Position numbers and translations under genes: made by a program. Of a DNA stretch of 64,000 nt, positions 55,548 through 64,000 are shown piece after piece. How positions within the stretch are numbered: position 1 is the stretch's first letter; each line of letters opens with the position of its first letter. The notes beneath the pieces were generated by a model that had not been told where the DNA came from, searched no databases, and was given only the letters and a program-made list of their open reading frames with translations. Source of the stretch: Caballeronia telluris (lineage in GTDB: Bacteria > Pseudomonadota > Gammaproteobacteria > Burkholderiales > Burkholderiaceae); NCBI RefSeq assembly GCF_001544495.1, contig NZ_FCNZ02000002.1, forward strand, positions 62,001 through 126,000. Direction: 5' to 3'.

Positions 55548-58500
55548 TCAACGCTGCATCGATTCCCACACCTTGTGAAGGCGCTTGACGGAAATCGGCA
55601 TCGGCGTGCGCAACTCCTGCGCGAAAAGCGATACGCGCAATTCTTCCAACAGCCATCGATATTCGGCGAGCCGCGCATCCGCCACGCCCCCGCGCTGGGC
55701 GATCGCGCGCTGATAGTGCTGGGCGAGCGGCTGCAAATCGGCGAAAAGGCGCGCGTCGCGCGACGGGTCGGCTTTCAGCTTGTCGATCCGAAGCGCGATC
55801 GCCTTCAGATAACGTGGAAAATGCGCGAGCTGCACATAAGGCGTGTCGATCACGAAACGCTTGCCGATCAGCCCGCTCAATTGCGACTGCATATCGGTGT
55901 ACGCGGTCCCGAACGACTTCGCCTGCGCCAGCTTCTTCGAGACGCCCGCATATTCGGCCAGGATCTGTCCCGCGAGCCGCGCGATCTCCTGCGCGAGCAA
56001 CGTGAGACGCCCCTTCCCTTCGTCACGGCGCTTGTGGAAGCTGGCGTCGTCGTCGGGAAGCGGCTCTTGCAGGCACGCGCGATCCAGCGCGGTCTCGATG
56101 ATCTGGTCGCGCAATTCCTCCAGCGTGCCGAGCGCCATATATTGCAGCGACATCTCGCGCAAGCCCCCGAGATTCTTCTCAAGATACTTGATCGGCTCGC
56201 GCAACTGCAGCGCGAAGAGACGCCGCAGACCCGCGCGGTGAATGCGCGCCGCTTCCTCGGGCGAATCGAACACTTCGACATCGCAATGCGTCGCGCGATC
56301 GACGAGCGCCGGATAGCCGAACAGCGTCTGCCCGCGACGACGGATTTCCAGCAGTTCGGGCAGCTTGCCGAAATTCCACGTCGTGAGATTTTCGTAGAGC
56401 GCGGTGCTCGACGGATCGCTCGACGGCGCCGCCACCGACGTCGAAGGCGCGGCATCGTCGCGCAGATCGAGCGTCGCCGCCGCGAGCTTCTGGAAATGCT
56501 GCTGCGCCTGGCCGCCGAGTTCCGCGCGCAACTGCGCGAGATTACGCCCCATCGCGAGCTGACGGCCGTGCTCGTCGATGACCTTGAAGTTCATGAAGAG
56601 ATGCGCGGGCAGCGTTTCGAGCTTGAAGTCCGCGCTTTTCATCGCGACCTGCGTCTCGCCGCGAACATCGGCGATCAGTGCTTCGAGCAAACCGCCCGCG
56701 CCAAACTTCGGCCCGCCGTGACGATCGACGAAACCGGCCGCGAACTCCGGCAGCGGCACCACATGCCGGCGCAGCTTCTGCGGCAGCGACTTCAGCAGCA
56801 ACTGCGCCTTTTCCTTCAGCATGCCGGGCACGAGCCATTCGGCGCGGCGCGCATCGACCTGATTCAGGCCGTAGAGCGGCACGGTGAGCGTCACGCCGTC
56901 GCGCGGCGAACCGGGCTCGAAGTGATACGTGAGCGACATTTCGATGCCCGCCATCGTCATGCGCTTCGGAAACAGGTCCGTCGTGATGCCGGCGGCTTCG
57001 TGGCGCATCAGGTCGTCGCGCGACAGGAAGAGCAGCCGCGACTTGCCCGCCTTCTCCTCGTCGCGCTTCTCCTCGTCGCGATACCAGCGCTCGAACGCCG
57101 CGCCCGTGTGGATGCCTTGCGGCACGAGCGCGTCGTAGAACGCGTGGATCAGTTCGTCGTCGACGAGCACGTCTTGGCGGCGCGACTTGTGCTCCAATTG
57201 CTCGATATCCGCGACGAGCTTGCGGTTGTGCGCGAAGAACGGCAGCCGGGTATCAAATTCACCTTCGACCAGCGCGCCGCGAATGAACATTTCGCGCGCG
57301 CGCGCCGGGTCCTGGCTGCCGAAAGACACGCGCCGCCGCGCGTACACGGTGAGCCCGTGCAGCGTCGCGCGCTCGAACGCGACGACCTGCGCCGCCTTCT
57401 TCTCCCAATGCGGCTCGGAAAGCGACTTCTTCAGCAAATGCGCGCCAACCTGTTCGAGCCATTCCGGCTCGATCTTCGCGATGGTGCGCGCATACAGGCG
57501 GCTCGTCTCGACGAGTTCGCCCGCCATCACCCAGCGCCCCGCCTTCTTCAGGAGCGCCGAGCCCGGCCACAGATAGAACTTGATGCCACGCGCGCCGAGG
57601 TAATACGGTTCGTCGTCGGCTTTGAGGCCTACGTTGCCGAGCAAACCCGTCAGGAGCGACAGATGCACCTGTTCGAACGTCGCCTCGGCATCGTTGATCC
57701 GCCAGCCGTGCTCCCGCACGACCGTCAGCAACTGCGAATGCACGTCGCGCCATTCTCGCAGACGCATCTGCGACAGGAAGTTCGCGCGGCACGCATCGCC
57801 GAGTTGCTTGTTCGACTTCTTGTGCGCGATCGCTTCCTCGAACCACGCCCAGATGCGCGTCCATTGCAGGAACTCGGAGCGCTCGTCGACGAACTTGCGG
57901 TGCGCCTGGTCCGCCTGCTCCTGCGCCTCGACCGGCCGGTCGCGCGGGTCCTGCACCGACAGCGCTGACGCGATGATCAGCACCTCGCGCAACGCCTGGT
58001 GATCGCGCGCGGCGAGAATCATCCGCCCGACGCGCGGATCGAGCGGCAGGCGCGCGAGTTCGCGGCCGAGCGGCGTCAGCGCGTTGTCGTCATCGACGGC
58101 GCCGAGTTCGTTCAGCAGTTGATAGCCGTCGGCGACGGCGCGGCCCGGCGGCGGTTCGATGAACGGGAACGTTTCGATCGCCGTCAGATGCAGCGACTTC
58201 ATCCGCAAAATGACCGACGCGAGCGACGAGCGCAAAATCTCGGGATCGGTGAAGCGCGTACGCGACTGGAAATCGGCTTCGTCGTAGAGGCGGATGCACA
58301 CGCCGTCCGCCACGCGCCCGCAGCGGCCCGCGCGCTGGTTCGCCGCCGCCTGCGAAATGCCCTCGATCTGCAGTTGCTCCACCTTGTTGCGATACGAATA
58401 GCGCTTCACGCGCGCCATCCCGGTATCGACGACATAGCGGATGCCCGGCACCGTCAGCGACGTTTCCGCGACGTTGGTCGCGAGCACGATACGTCGCGCG

Positions 58501-60116
58501 TTCGACGGCCGGAACACGCGCTCCTGCTCCGCCGCCGACAGGCGCGCGAAGAGCGGCAAGATTTCCGTATGCGGCGGATGGTGTTTCCTGAGCGCTTCGG
58601 CGGCGTCGCGGATCTCGCGCTCGCCGGGCAGGAACACGAGGACGTCGCCGGGGCCTTCGCGGCACAACTCATCGACGGCATCGACGATCGCTTCCATCAG
58701 GTCGCGGTCGGTCTCGCGCTGGGTTTTCTGGCGCGACTCCTTCTGCGGCGTGCCCTGCGCGTTCTTCACGGCGGGGCTGTCCTCTTCGACTGGCCGGTAG
58801 CGCATTTCCACCGGATACAGCCGCCCGCTCACCTCGATCACCGGCGCGGGCTTCTCGTCGCTGCCGAAATGGCGCGCGAAACGGTCGGCGTCGATGGTCG
58901 CGGAGGTCACGATCAGCTTCAGGTCGGGCCGGCGCGGCAGGATTTCCTTCAGATAGCCGAGCAGGAAATCAATATTGAGACTGCGCTCGTGCGCCTCGTC
59001 GATGATGATCGTGTCGTAGGCCTTGAGCAGCGGATCGGTTTGCGTTTCGGCGAGCAAAATGCCGTCCGTCATGAGTTTGACCGACGCGCCGGGCGCGAGA
59101 TTGTCGGTGAAACGCACCTTGTAGCCGACCACTTCGCCGAACGGCGTGCCGAGTTCCTCCGCGATTCGACGCCCTGTCGCCGATGCCGCGATCCGGCGCG
59201 GCTGCGTATGGCCGATCAGGCCCGAACCGCCGGCGCCGAGGCCGCGTCCGAGCGCGAGACAGATTTTCGGCAACTGCGTGGTCTTGCCGGAGCCCGTCTC
59301 GCCGCTCACGATCACGACCTGATTCGCCTCGATGGCGCGTGCGATTTCCTCGCGGCGTCCAGAGACCGGCAGCGCTTCGGGGAATGTGATCGGCGGGATC
59401 GGGTTCGGTTCGACCGCCGCTCGTTCGCGGCGCGGGGTGGCGGGTTTCTGCGCTCGCGTTTCGTCCGAAGCCAGGGGCGCGCGCGGTCGTGACGGATCGC
59501 GCGCGGCGGGTTGGGACGGCGTATCGGCGGCTCGCGCTTTCGGGCGGGTTTCGTCTGTCGTGCGCGGTGCGCGCGGTTGGGTCGGGCGTTCCGTAGCGCG
59601 CGGCGGCACGCGACGCTCGGCGCGTTGCGGCGCATCGCCGGGGGCGCTTTCCTTGGCGGAGGCTCGACGCGCGCGTGGTCGTCCGTCTTCTGGATGGGCT
59701 TCGGCCGGGACTTTCGGTGTGTCGCCGCGCGCAGCCGGCTTTGCTGTTCCGCCGTTCGCGCGCTCGTTCGCATGCGCTGCTGCGCGTTGCTGCGCGCCGA
59801 CATTCTGCTGTTTCTTATTAGGGCGCGGAACGTCAGCTGCCCGGCTTCGCGATTCGCCGGAACGCGCCGGCGGCGTCTGCACGGCCTGCCGCTCGCCGCT
59901 GCTCGCGGGCTTCGCCACCGCGCCCGCGTTCCCCGACGTCCCCGCAAACCGCCGCGCCGCCGCCTCCTTCTTGCTGCGCGCCCGGCTCGCTTCGTCGTCG
60001 CCAGCGCCCGGCGGACGTGGCGCACCATCGCGCAACAGATTTTCACGCAGCTTTTTCAACTGCTCCTGAGGGTCGAGCTTGTCCCCGTCGACGGGGCGTT
60101 TGGAAACATTCGGCAT
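55548..60116 (-). CDS. hrpA: ATP-dependent RNA helicase HrpA
   Basis: DEAH-box RNA helicase, 1522 residues against about 1300 in E. coli. Residues 1-240 are a low-complexity Arg/Pro/Ala-rich extension. The helicase core follows: Walker A GETGSGKT at 272-279, DEAH at 373-376, VTSATID, then HA2, OB-fold and the DUF3418 C-terminal region. HrpA resolves stalled ribosomes and processes mRNA in the cytoplasm. Start ATG 60116 is only 2 bases from the predicted transcription start, so a leaderless mRNA is likely. Confidence 0.94.
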   Translation of the reverse strand: MPNVSKRPVDGDKLDPQEQLKKLRENLLRDGAPRPPGAGDDEASRARSKKEAAARRFAGTSGNAGAVAKPASSGERQAVQTPPARSGESRSRAADVPRPNKKQQNVGAQQRAAAHANERANGGTAKPAARGDTPKVPAEAHPEDGRPRARRASAKESAPGDAPQRAERRVPPRATERPTQPRAPRTTDETRPKARAADTPSQPAARDPSRPRAPLASDETRAQKPATPRRERAAVEPNPIPPITFPEALPVSGRREEIARAIEANQVVIVSGETGSGKTTQLPKICLALGRGLGAGGSGLIGHTQPRRIAASATGRRIAEELGTPFGEVVGYKVRFTDNLAPGASVKLMTDGILLAETQTDPLLKAYDTIIIDEAHERSLNIDFLLGYLKEILPRRPDLKLIVTSATIDADRFARHFGSDEKPAPVIEVSGRLYPVEMRYRPVEEDSPAVKNAQGTPQKESRQKTQRETDRDLMEAIVDAVDELCREGPGDVLVFLPGEREIRDAAEALRKHHPPHTEILPLFARLSAAEQERVFRPSNARRIVLATNVAETSLTVPGIRYVVDTGMARVKRYSYRNKVEQLQIEGISQAAANQRAGRCGRVADGVCIRLYDEADFQSRTRFTDPEILRSSLASVILRMKSLHLTAIETFPFIEPPPGRAVADGYQLLNELGAVDDDNALTPLGRELARLPLDPRVGRMILAARDHQALREVLIIASALSVQDPRDRPVEAQEQADQAHRKFVDERSEFLQWTRIWAWFEEAIAHKKSNKQLGDACRANFLSQMRLREWRDVHSQLLTVVREHGWRINDAEATFEQVHLSLLTGLLGNVGLKADDEPYYLGARGIKFYLWPGSALLKKAGRWVMAGELVETSRLYARTIAKIEPEWLEQVGAHLLKKSLSEPHWEKKAAQVVAFERATLHGLTVYARRRVSFGSQDPARAREMFIRGALVEGEFDTRLPFFAHNRKLVADIEQLEHKSRRQDVLVDDELIHAFYDALVPQGIHTGAAFERWYRDEEKRDEEKAGKSRLLFLSRDDLMRHEAAGITTDLFPKRMTMAGIEMSLTYHFEPGSPRDGVTLTVPLYGLNQVDARRAEWLVPGMLKEKAQLLLKSLPQKLRRHVVPLPEFAAGFVDRHGGPKFGAGGLLEALIADVRGETQVAMKSADFKLETLPAHLFMNFKVIDEHGRQLAMGRNLAQLRAELGGQAQQHFQKLAAATLDLRDDAAPSTSVAAPSSDPSSTALYENLTTWNFGKLPELLEIRRRGQTLFGYPALVDRATHCDVEVFDSPEEAARIHRAGLRRLFALQLREPIKYLEKNLGGLREMSLQYMALGTLEELRDQIIETALDRACLQEPLPDDDASFHKRRDEGKGRLTLLAQEIARLAGQILAEYAGVSKKLAQAKSFGTAYTDMQSQLSGLIGKRFVIDTPYVQLAHFPRYLKAIALRIDKLKADPSRDARLFADLQPLAQHYQRAIAQRGGVADARLAEYRWLLEELRVSLFAQELRTPMPISVKRLHKVWESMQR

Positions 60117-60124
60117 AGCGTCGC

Positions 60125-60132
60125 ATTATAAT
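60125..60132. promoter_or_regulatory. Palindromic -10 shared by hrpA and argA
   Basis: ATTATAAT reads TATAAT on both strands: 60127-60132 plus and 60130-60125 minus. Seven bases on in each direction lie the argA ATG (60139) and a point 2 bases before the hrpA ATG (60116). The intergenic gap is only 22 bases. No clear -35 was found for either. Confidence 0.55.
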
Positions 60133-60138
60133 CCGGGC

Positions 60139-61527
60139 ATGAATTCTCAAACCGACCTCCCCACCGCGCCGTCGCCGGTTGCAGCCGAACCGGAAACGCC
60201 CCAGATCTCCGACGTGGACGCCAAGCACGCCCAGTTCGTCGAATGGATGCGTTCCGTCGCGCCGTACATCCACGCGTTCCGCAACAAGACGTTCGTCGTC
60301 GCGTTCGGCGGCGAGCTGGTGCAGGAAGGCCGGCTCAACGCGCTCGTGCAGGACGTCGGTCTCCTGCACGCGATGGGCATCCACGTCGTCCTCGTCCACG
60401 GCTCGCGGCCGCAGGTCGAAGAGCAGTTGCGGCTGCACGGCGTCGAGTCGTCGTTTTCGCACGGGCTGCGCATCACCGATGCGCGCGCGCTCGAATCCGC
60501 GAAGGAAGCCGCCGGCGAAGTGCGCCTCGACATCGAAGCCGCGATCAGCCAGGGCTTGCCGAACACGCCGATGGCGCATGCGCACATCAGCGTCGTGTCG
60601 GGCAATTTCGTGACGGCGCGGCCGGTCGGCATTCTGGATGGCGTCGATTTCCAGCACACGGGCGTCGTGCGCAAGATCGACGGCGATTCGGTGCGCCAGT
60701 CGCTCGCGAGCAACAAACTCGTATTGCTCTCGCCGCTCGGTTTTTCGCCGACGGGCGAAGCGTTCAACCTGTCGATGGAAGACGTGGCGTCGGCCGCCGC
60801 GATCGCGCTGCGCGCCGACAAGATCATCTTCCTGACCGAAACGCCGGGTCTCGTCGATGAAAACGGCGATCTGGTGCGCGAAATGTCGCTCGACGACGCC
60901 TATCGTCTGCACGAAGGCGGCGAATTGCAGGGCGACGCCGCGTTCTACCTGAAGCACACGATCCGCGCGTGCCGCGGCGGCGTGGCGCGGGCGCACATCA
61001 TTCCCTACGCGCTCGACGGCAGCGTGCTGCTCGAACTCTTCCTGCACGACGGCGTCGGCACGATGATCTCCTACGAGAACCTCGAGAGCCTGCGCGAGGC
61101 GACGCCGGACGACGTCGGCGGCATTCTCACGCTGATCGAGCCGCTCGAATCGGACGGCACGCTGGTGCGGCGCGGGCGCCACCAGATCGAACGCGACATC
61201 GACCACTTCTCGGTCATCGAGCACGATGGCGTGCTGTTCGGCTGCGCGGCGCTCTATCCGTACACGCAGGAGCGCATCGGCGAGATGGCGTGTCTCACGG
61301 TCGCGCCCGAGGCGCAAGGTTCCGGCGACGGCGAGCGGCTCTTGAAACGCGTCGAACAGCGCGCGCGGGCGCGCGGCCTCACGCACATCTTTGTGCTGAC
61401 GACGCGCACCGAGCACTGGTTCCTCAAACGCGGTTTCGTGAAAGCCACCGTCGACGACCTGCCCGAAGACCGGCGCCGTCTCTATAACTGGCAACGCAAG
61501 TCGCTCGTATTGAAGAAGCAGCTTTAA
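60139..61527 (+). CDS. argA: Amino-acid N-acetyltransferase (N-acetylglutamate synthase)
   Basis: First enzyme of arginine biosynthesis, acetyl-CoA plus glutamate to N-acetylglutamate, 462 residues. An N-terminal amino-acid-kinase-like domain (about 30-290, [28 protein letters not shown] in part) is the arginine feedback site. A C-terminal GNAT domain has the acetyl-CoA loop [15 protein letters not shown] 60139 is chosen: it sits at the predicted transcription start, and the in-frame ATG at 60079 lies upstream of the -10. Confidence 0.95.
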   Translation: MNSQTDLPTAPSPVAAEPETPQISDVDAKHAQFVEWMRSVAPYIHAFRNKTFVVAFGGELVQEGRLNALVQDVGLLHAMGIHVVLVHGSRPQVEEQLRLHGVESSFSHGLRITDARALESAKEAAGEVRLDIEAAISQGLPNTPMAHAHISVVSGNFVTARPVGILDGVDFQHTGVVRKIDGDSVRQSLASNKLVLLSPLGFSPTGEAFNLSMEDVASAAAIALRADKIIFLTETPGLVDENGDLVREMSLDDAYRLHEGGELQGDAAFYLKHTIRACRGGVARAHIIPYALDGSVLLELFLHDGVGTMISYENLESLREATPDDVGGILTLIEPLESDGTLVRRGRHQIERDIDHFSVIEHDGVLFGCAALYPYTQERIGEMACLTVAPEAQGSGDGERLLKRVEQRARARGLTHIFVLTTRTEHWFLKRGFVKATVDDLPEDRRRLYNWQRKSLVLKKQL

Positions 61528-61604
61528 CTCACCACATTCGGGCGGCCGCAGGTAACGACCACGACCGCGACGCCCCGCTACCCCGACTTGAGGAGAAACA
61601 CACG

Positions 61605-61877
61605 ATGGCCCGAATGGTTCAATGCGCGAAGCTCGGCAAGGAAGCCGAAGGACTCGACTTTCCGCCGCTGCCGGGCGAACTCGGCAAGCGGATCTACGAG
61701 ACAGTCTCGAAAGAGGCGTGGCAGGGCTGGCTAAAGCAGCAGACCATGCTGATCAACGAAAACCGCCTGAACATGGCCGATCCGCGCGCGCGCCAGTATT
61801 TGCTCAAGCAGACCGAGAAATATTTCTTCGGCGAAGGCGCCGATACCGCGTCGGGTTACGTGCCGCCGCAAAGCTGA
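61605..61877 (+). CDS. yggX: Iron-trafficking / oxidative-damage protection protein YggX
   Basis: A 90-residue Fe(II) trafficking protein, starting [19 protein letters not shown] with the conserved C7. YggX protects Fe-S proteins from oxidative damage. An AGGAG-type ribosome site precedes it. It follows argA by 77 bases. Confidence 0.96.
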   Translation: MARMVQCAKLGKEAEGLDFPPLPGELGKRIYETVSKEAWQGWLKQQTMLINENRLNMADPRARQYLLKQTEKYFFGEGADTASGYVPPQS

Positions 61878-61898
61878 AAGCGCGCACGGCAACCTTCC

Positions 61899-61926
61899 AA
61901 AACCGACCCCTCGCGGTCGGTTTTTT
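61899..61926 (+). terminator. Intrinsic terminator after yggX
   Basis: 10-bp stem AAAACCGACC / GGTCGGTTTT with a 6-base loop, then a T-run. Confidence 0.9.
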
Positions 61927-62543
61927 CTTGGGCGAACGCCACGTTGAACGAACGCCCAGGAATCGCCGCAATCCTTTATGAGATAAGGGATTCGAGACTT
62001 TTTGATATAGCCCGAAAGCCCGGCGGTTTGCGCTTCATCCGTCATCGTGTTACTATCTACTTCGTTCAAACAGCAATTCACCCTGATTCACGCGCACGCG
62101 CCTCGGCAATCATAATGCCCGACACGCTGCGATTCGTGACTGTTTCATACAAAAAGGCTCGACGGTCCTGATCTGCGCCGGCCTTTTTCGTATTCAATTT
62201 TTTACCGTCGACGAGGCGGCCTACACCGCGGCAACTCCCGGGTTCGCCGTCCGCTTCGTCAAAATCGCGCTGTTTTCGTTGAGTGCACTTTCGCGACCCT
62301 CGCCGCGATGCACCGGCTTTGGCATTGTCTTCGTCGCCGCGTGTTTGCGCGGTGAGCGTGACGGCCAAGCCCTGCGGCGACACCCACGACCGCGCCACCC
62401 GCCTTCGGCACCGTCGCGAAACTGCACTTCGGAATGGCGCTTTCCTGGCAATCCGCGCCCCATCGGGCGCGCCGGCCGCGTTGTCGACCACGCTTCAAGG
62501 TTCACGACGCACCGCCGGCATTGAACAAGGAGAACTCCTACCC
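61927..62543. other. 617-base gap before the MFS gene, no gene supported
   Basis: Contains several short frames on both strands, none with a good ribosome site and conserved look. It should include the transporter promoter, which I could not pinpoint. A weak imperfect stem ends in GGCCTTTTTC near 62190. Confidence 0.5.
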
Positions 62544-64000
62544 ATGTCCGCCCTACACGAAGTACGCGACGGCCTTTGGCGCAAAAGCGACCATCGCGAT
62601 CATCATGACCGGCAAGCCCAGCCGACTCTCGACGACATCACCATCGTCGATCAATCGCTCCTGAAGCGCGCGGTCGGCGCCATGGCGATCGGCAACGCGA
62701 TGGAATGGTTCGATTTCGGCGTCTACAGCTACATCGCCGTGACGCTCGGCAAAGTGTTCTTCCCGTCGAGCAATCCGACCGCGCAGCTGCTCGCCACCTT
62801 CGGCACGTTCGCCGCGGCGTTTCTCGTGCGTCCGCTCGGCGGCATGGTGTTCGGCCCGCTCGGCGACCGCATCGGCAGAAAGCGCGTCCTCGCGATGACG
62901 ATGATCATGATGGCGATCGGCACATTCTGTATCGGCCTGATTCCGAGCTACGGCTCGATCGGCATCTTCGCGCCGATCCTCCTGCTCGTCGCGCGTCTGC
63001 TGCAAGGCTTCTCGACGGGCGGCGAATACGGCGGCGCGGCGACCTTCATCGCCGAATTCTCGCCGGACAAGAAGCGCGGCTTCATGTCGAGCTTCCTCGA
63101 ATTCGGCACGCTGGTCGGCTATGTGCTCGGCGCGGGCGTCGTCGCGGTGCTGACGGCCACGCTCTCGCAAGAGTCCCTGCTCTCGTGGGGCTGGCGCATT
63201 CCGTTTCTCGTCGCCGGGCCGCTCGGGCTGATCGGGCTCTACATCCGGATGAAGCTCGAAGAGACACCCGCGTTCCAGCGCGAAGCCGACAAGCGCGAAT
63301 CCGAAGCGCACGCGACGCCCAAGCAGCAGTTCCGCGACACGCTGATGGAGCAGTGGAAGCCGATGCTGCAATGTATCGGCCTCGTGCTGATCTTCAACGT
63401 GACCGACTACATGGCGCTGTCGTACCTGCCGAGCTATCTCTCGGCGACGCTCAAGTTCAACGAGACGCATGGTCTCTTCATCGTGCTCGTCGTGATGGTG
63501 CTGATGATGCCGATGACGCTGTTCGCGGGGCACCTGTCGGACAAGATCGGCCGCAAGCCCGTGATGCTCGCGGGTTGCGTGGGTCTTCTGGTGCTGGCGA
63601 TTCCGGCGCTCGAACTGATCCGCATGGGCACGATCCTGCCGATCTTCAGCGGCATGCTGATCCTCGGCGTGATGCTGTCGTGCTTTACGGGTGTGATGCC
63701 GTCGTCGCTGCCGGCGCTCTTTCCGACCAAGATCCGCTACGGCGCGCTCGCCATCGGCTTCAACGTCTCGGTGTCGCTCTTCGGCGGGACGACGCCGCTC
63801 GTGACCGCGTGGCTCGTCGATGCCACCGGCAACCTGATGATGCCCGCGTATTACCTGATGGGCGCGTCGGTGATCGGGATCGTGTCGGTGCTCGCGCTGC
63901 ACGAGACCGCGAGGAAGCCGCTGAAGGGCTCGCCGCCCGCTGTCGGCTCGCGTGCGGAAGCGCATGCGGTGCTGCGCGGCGCGCGCGAAGCCGCCGCGAT
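62544..64000 (+). CDS. MFS transporter, ProP-like (metabolite:H+ symporter), cut by window end
   Basis: At least 485 residues, running off the window with no stop. The start at 62544 has an AAGGAG ribosome site. Twelve-helix MFS architecture; the GDRIGRKR loop between TM2 and TM3 is the classic signature, and GFSTGGEYGGAATFIAE in TM4-5 is typical of the ProP/KgtP/ShiA subfamily. ProP transports proline and betaine as osmoprotectants; alternatives are alpha-ketoglutarate or other carboxylates. Not assigned to one substrate. The N-terminal 40 residues are His/Asp-rich. Confidence 0.92.
   Translation, partial: MSALHEVRDGLWRKSDHRDHHDRQAQPTLDDITIVDQSLLKRAVGAMAIGNAMEWFDFGVYSYIAVTLGKVFFPSSNPTAQLLATFGTFAAAFLVRPLGGMVFGPLGDRIGRKRVLAMTMIMMAIGTFCIGLIPSYGSIGIFAPILLLVARLLQGFSTGGEYGGAATFIAEFSPDKKRGFMSSFLEFGTLVGYVLGAGVVAVLTATLSQESLLSWGWRIPFLVAGPLGLIGLYIRMKLEETPAFQREADKRESEAHATPKQQFRDTLMEQWKPMLQCIGLVLIFNVTDYMALSYLPSYLSATLKFNETHGLFIVLVVMVLMMPMTLFAGHLSDKIGRKPVMLAGCVGLLVLAIPALELIRMGTILPIFSGMLILGVMLSCFTGVMPSSLPALFPTKIRYGALAIGFNVSVSLFGGTTPLVTAWLVDATGNLMMPAYYLMGASVIGIVSVLALHETARKPLKGSPPAVGSRAEAHAVLRGAREAAA

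Noticed and set aside
55575-57968. 797-codon open frame on the plus strand
   Set aside because: Complement of hrpA.
62221-62505. 94-codon minus-strand frame in the gap before the MFS gene
   Set aside because: No convincing start context or recognisable family; several overlapping frames are open here because of GC bias.
62553-63965. 470-codon open frame on the minus strand
   Set aside because: Complement of the MFS transporter gene, which has transmembrane helices, a ribosome site and a family signature.

Overview
The window is GC-rich (roughly 63-65% by eye), gene-dense bacterial chromosome. The gene set and order point to a Burkholderiaceae member of the Burkholderia sensu lato group, most likely Caballeronia or Paraburkholderia. 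The signs are a complete betaproteobacterial isc operon, an aceE-aceF-lpdA operon whose E3 carries lipoyl domains, a phasin gene, glnA-ntrB-ntrC, a trimeric autotransporter with an extended signal peptide, and sparse AT-rich islands. I see no tRNA, rRNA, CRISPR array, prophage or complete insertion sequence.

Layout. 1-6.9 kb: RpfE-type protein, recJ, prfB (programmed +1 frameshift), lysS and a glycine-zipper envelope protein. The first four are in the order I recall for part of the Xanthomonas rpf locus. 6.9-12.9 kb: the isc operon on the minus strand (iscR-iscS-iscU-iscA-hscB-hscA-fdx-iscX), with two IscR-type boxes at the iscR promoter and a terminator hairpin between iscA and hscB. 12.9-21.3 kb: tyrosine phosphatase, small secreted proteins, lutA-lutB (no lutC here), an IclR regulator, a D-Ala-D-Ala endopeptidase, an HDAC-family deacetylase and a phasin. 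21.5-28.1 kb: pyruvate dehydrogenase operon. 28.4-34.5 kb: FixL/FixJ-like two-component system followed by a DUF3300/DUF2950 secreted-protein pair. 34.8-38 kb: folD and the M3 oligopeptidase prlC. 38.0-39.3 kb: an AT-richer island with a probable transposase remnant and an uncharacterised 262-residue protein carrying an RX4H, HEPN-like motif. 39.3-46.2 kb: cytosine-deaminase-like hydrolase, xthA, then the nitrogen regulon glnA/ntrB/ntrC with a sigma54 promoter and NtrC boxes. 46.2-50.6 kb: rhodanese, CinA-like, EI24 membrane protein, sterol-desaturase-family and beta-propeller genes. 50.6-55.5 kb: trimeric autotransporter adhesin with a partner-like SmpA/OmlA lipoprotein. 55.5-64 kb: hrpA and argA diverging from one palindromic -10 element, yggX, and a ProP-like MFS transporter cut by the window end.

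Most genes are core housekeeping. The regions most worth a second look are the HEPN-like gene island (38-39.3 kb), the adhesin/lipoprotein pair with its unusual AT-rich upstream region (50.8-55.5 kb), the E3 subunit with two lipoyl domains, the hrpA/argA shared leaderless promoter, and the DUF3300/DUF2950 pair beside a two-component system. Long antisense and out-of-frame ORFs are common here because of the GC-rich codon bias and were left out.
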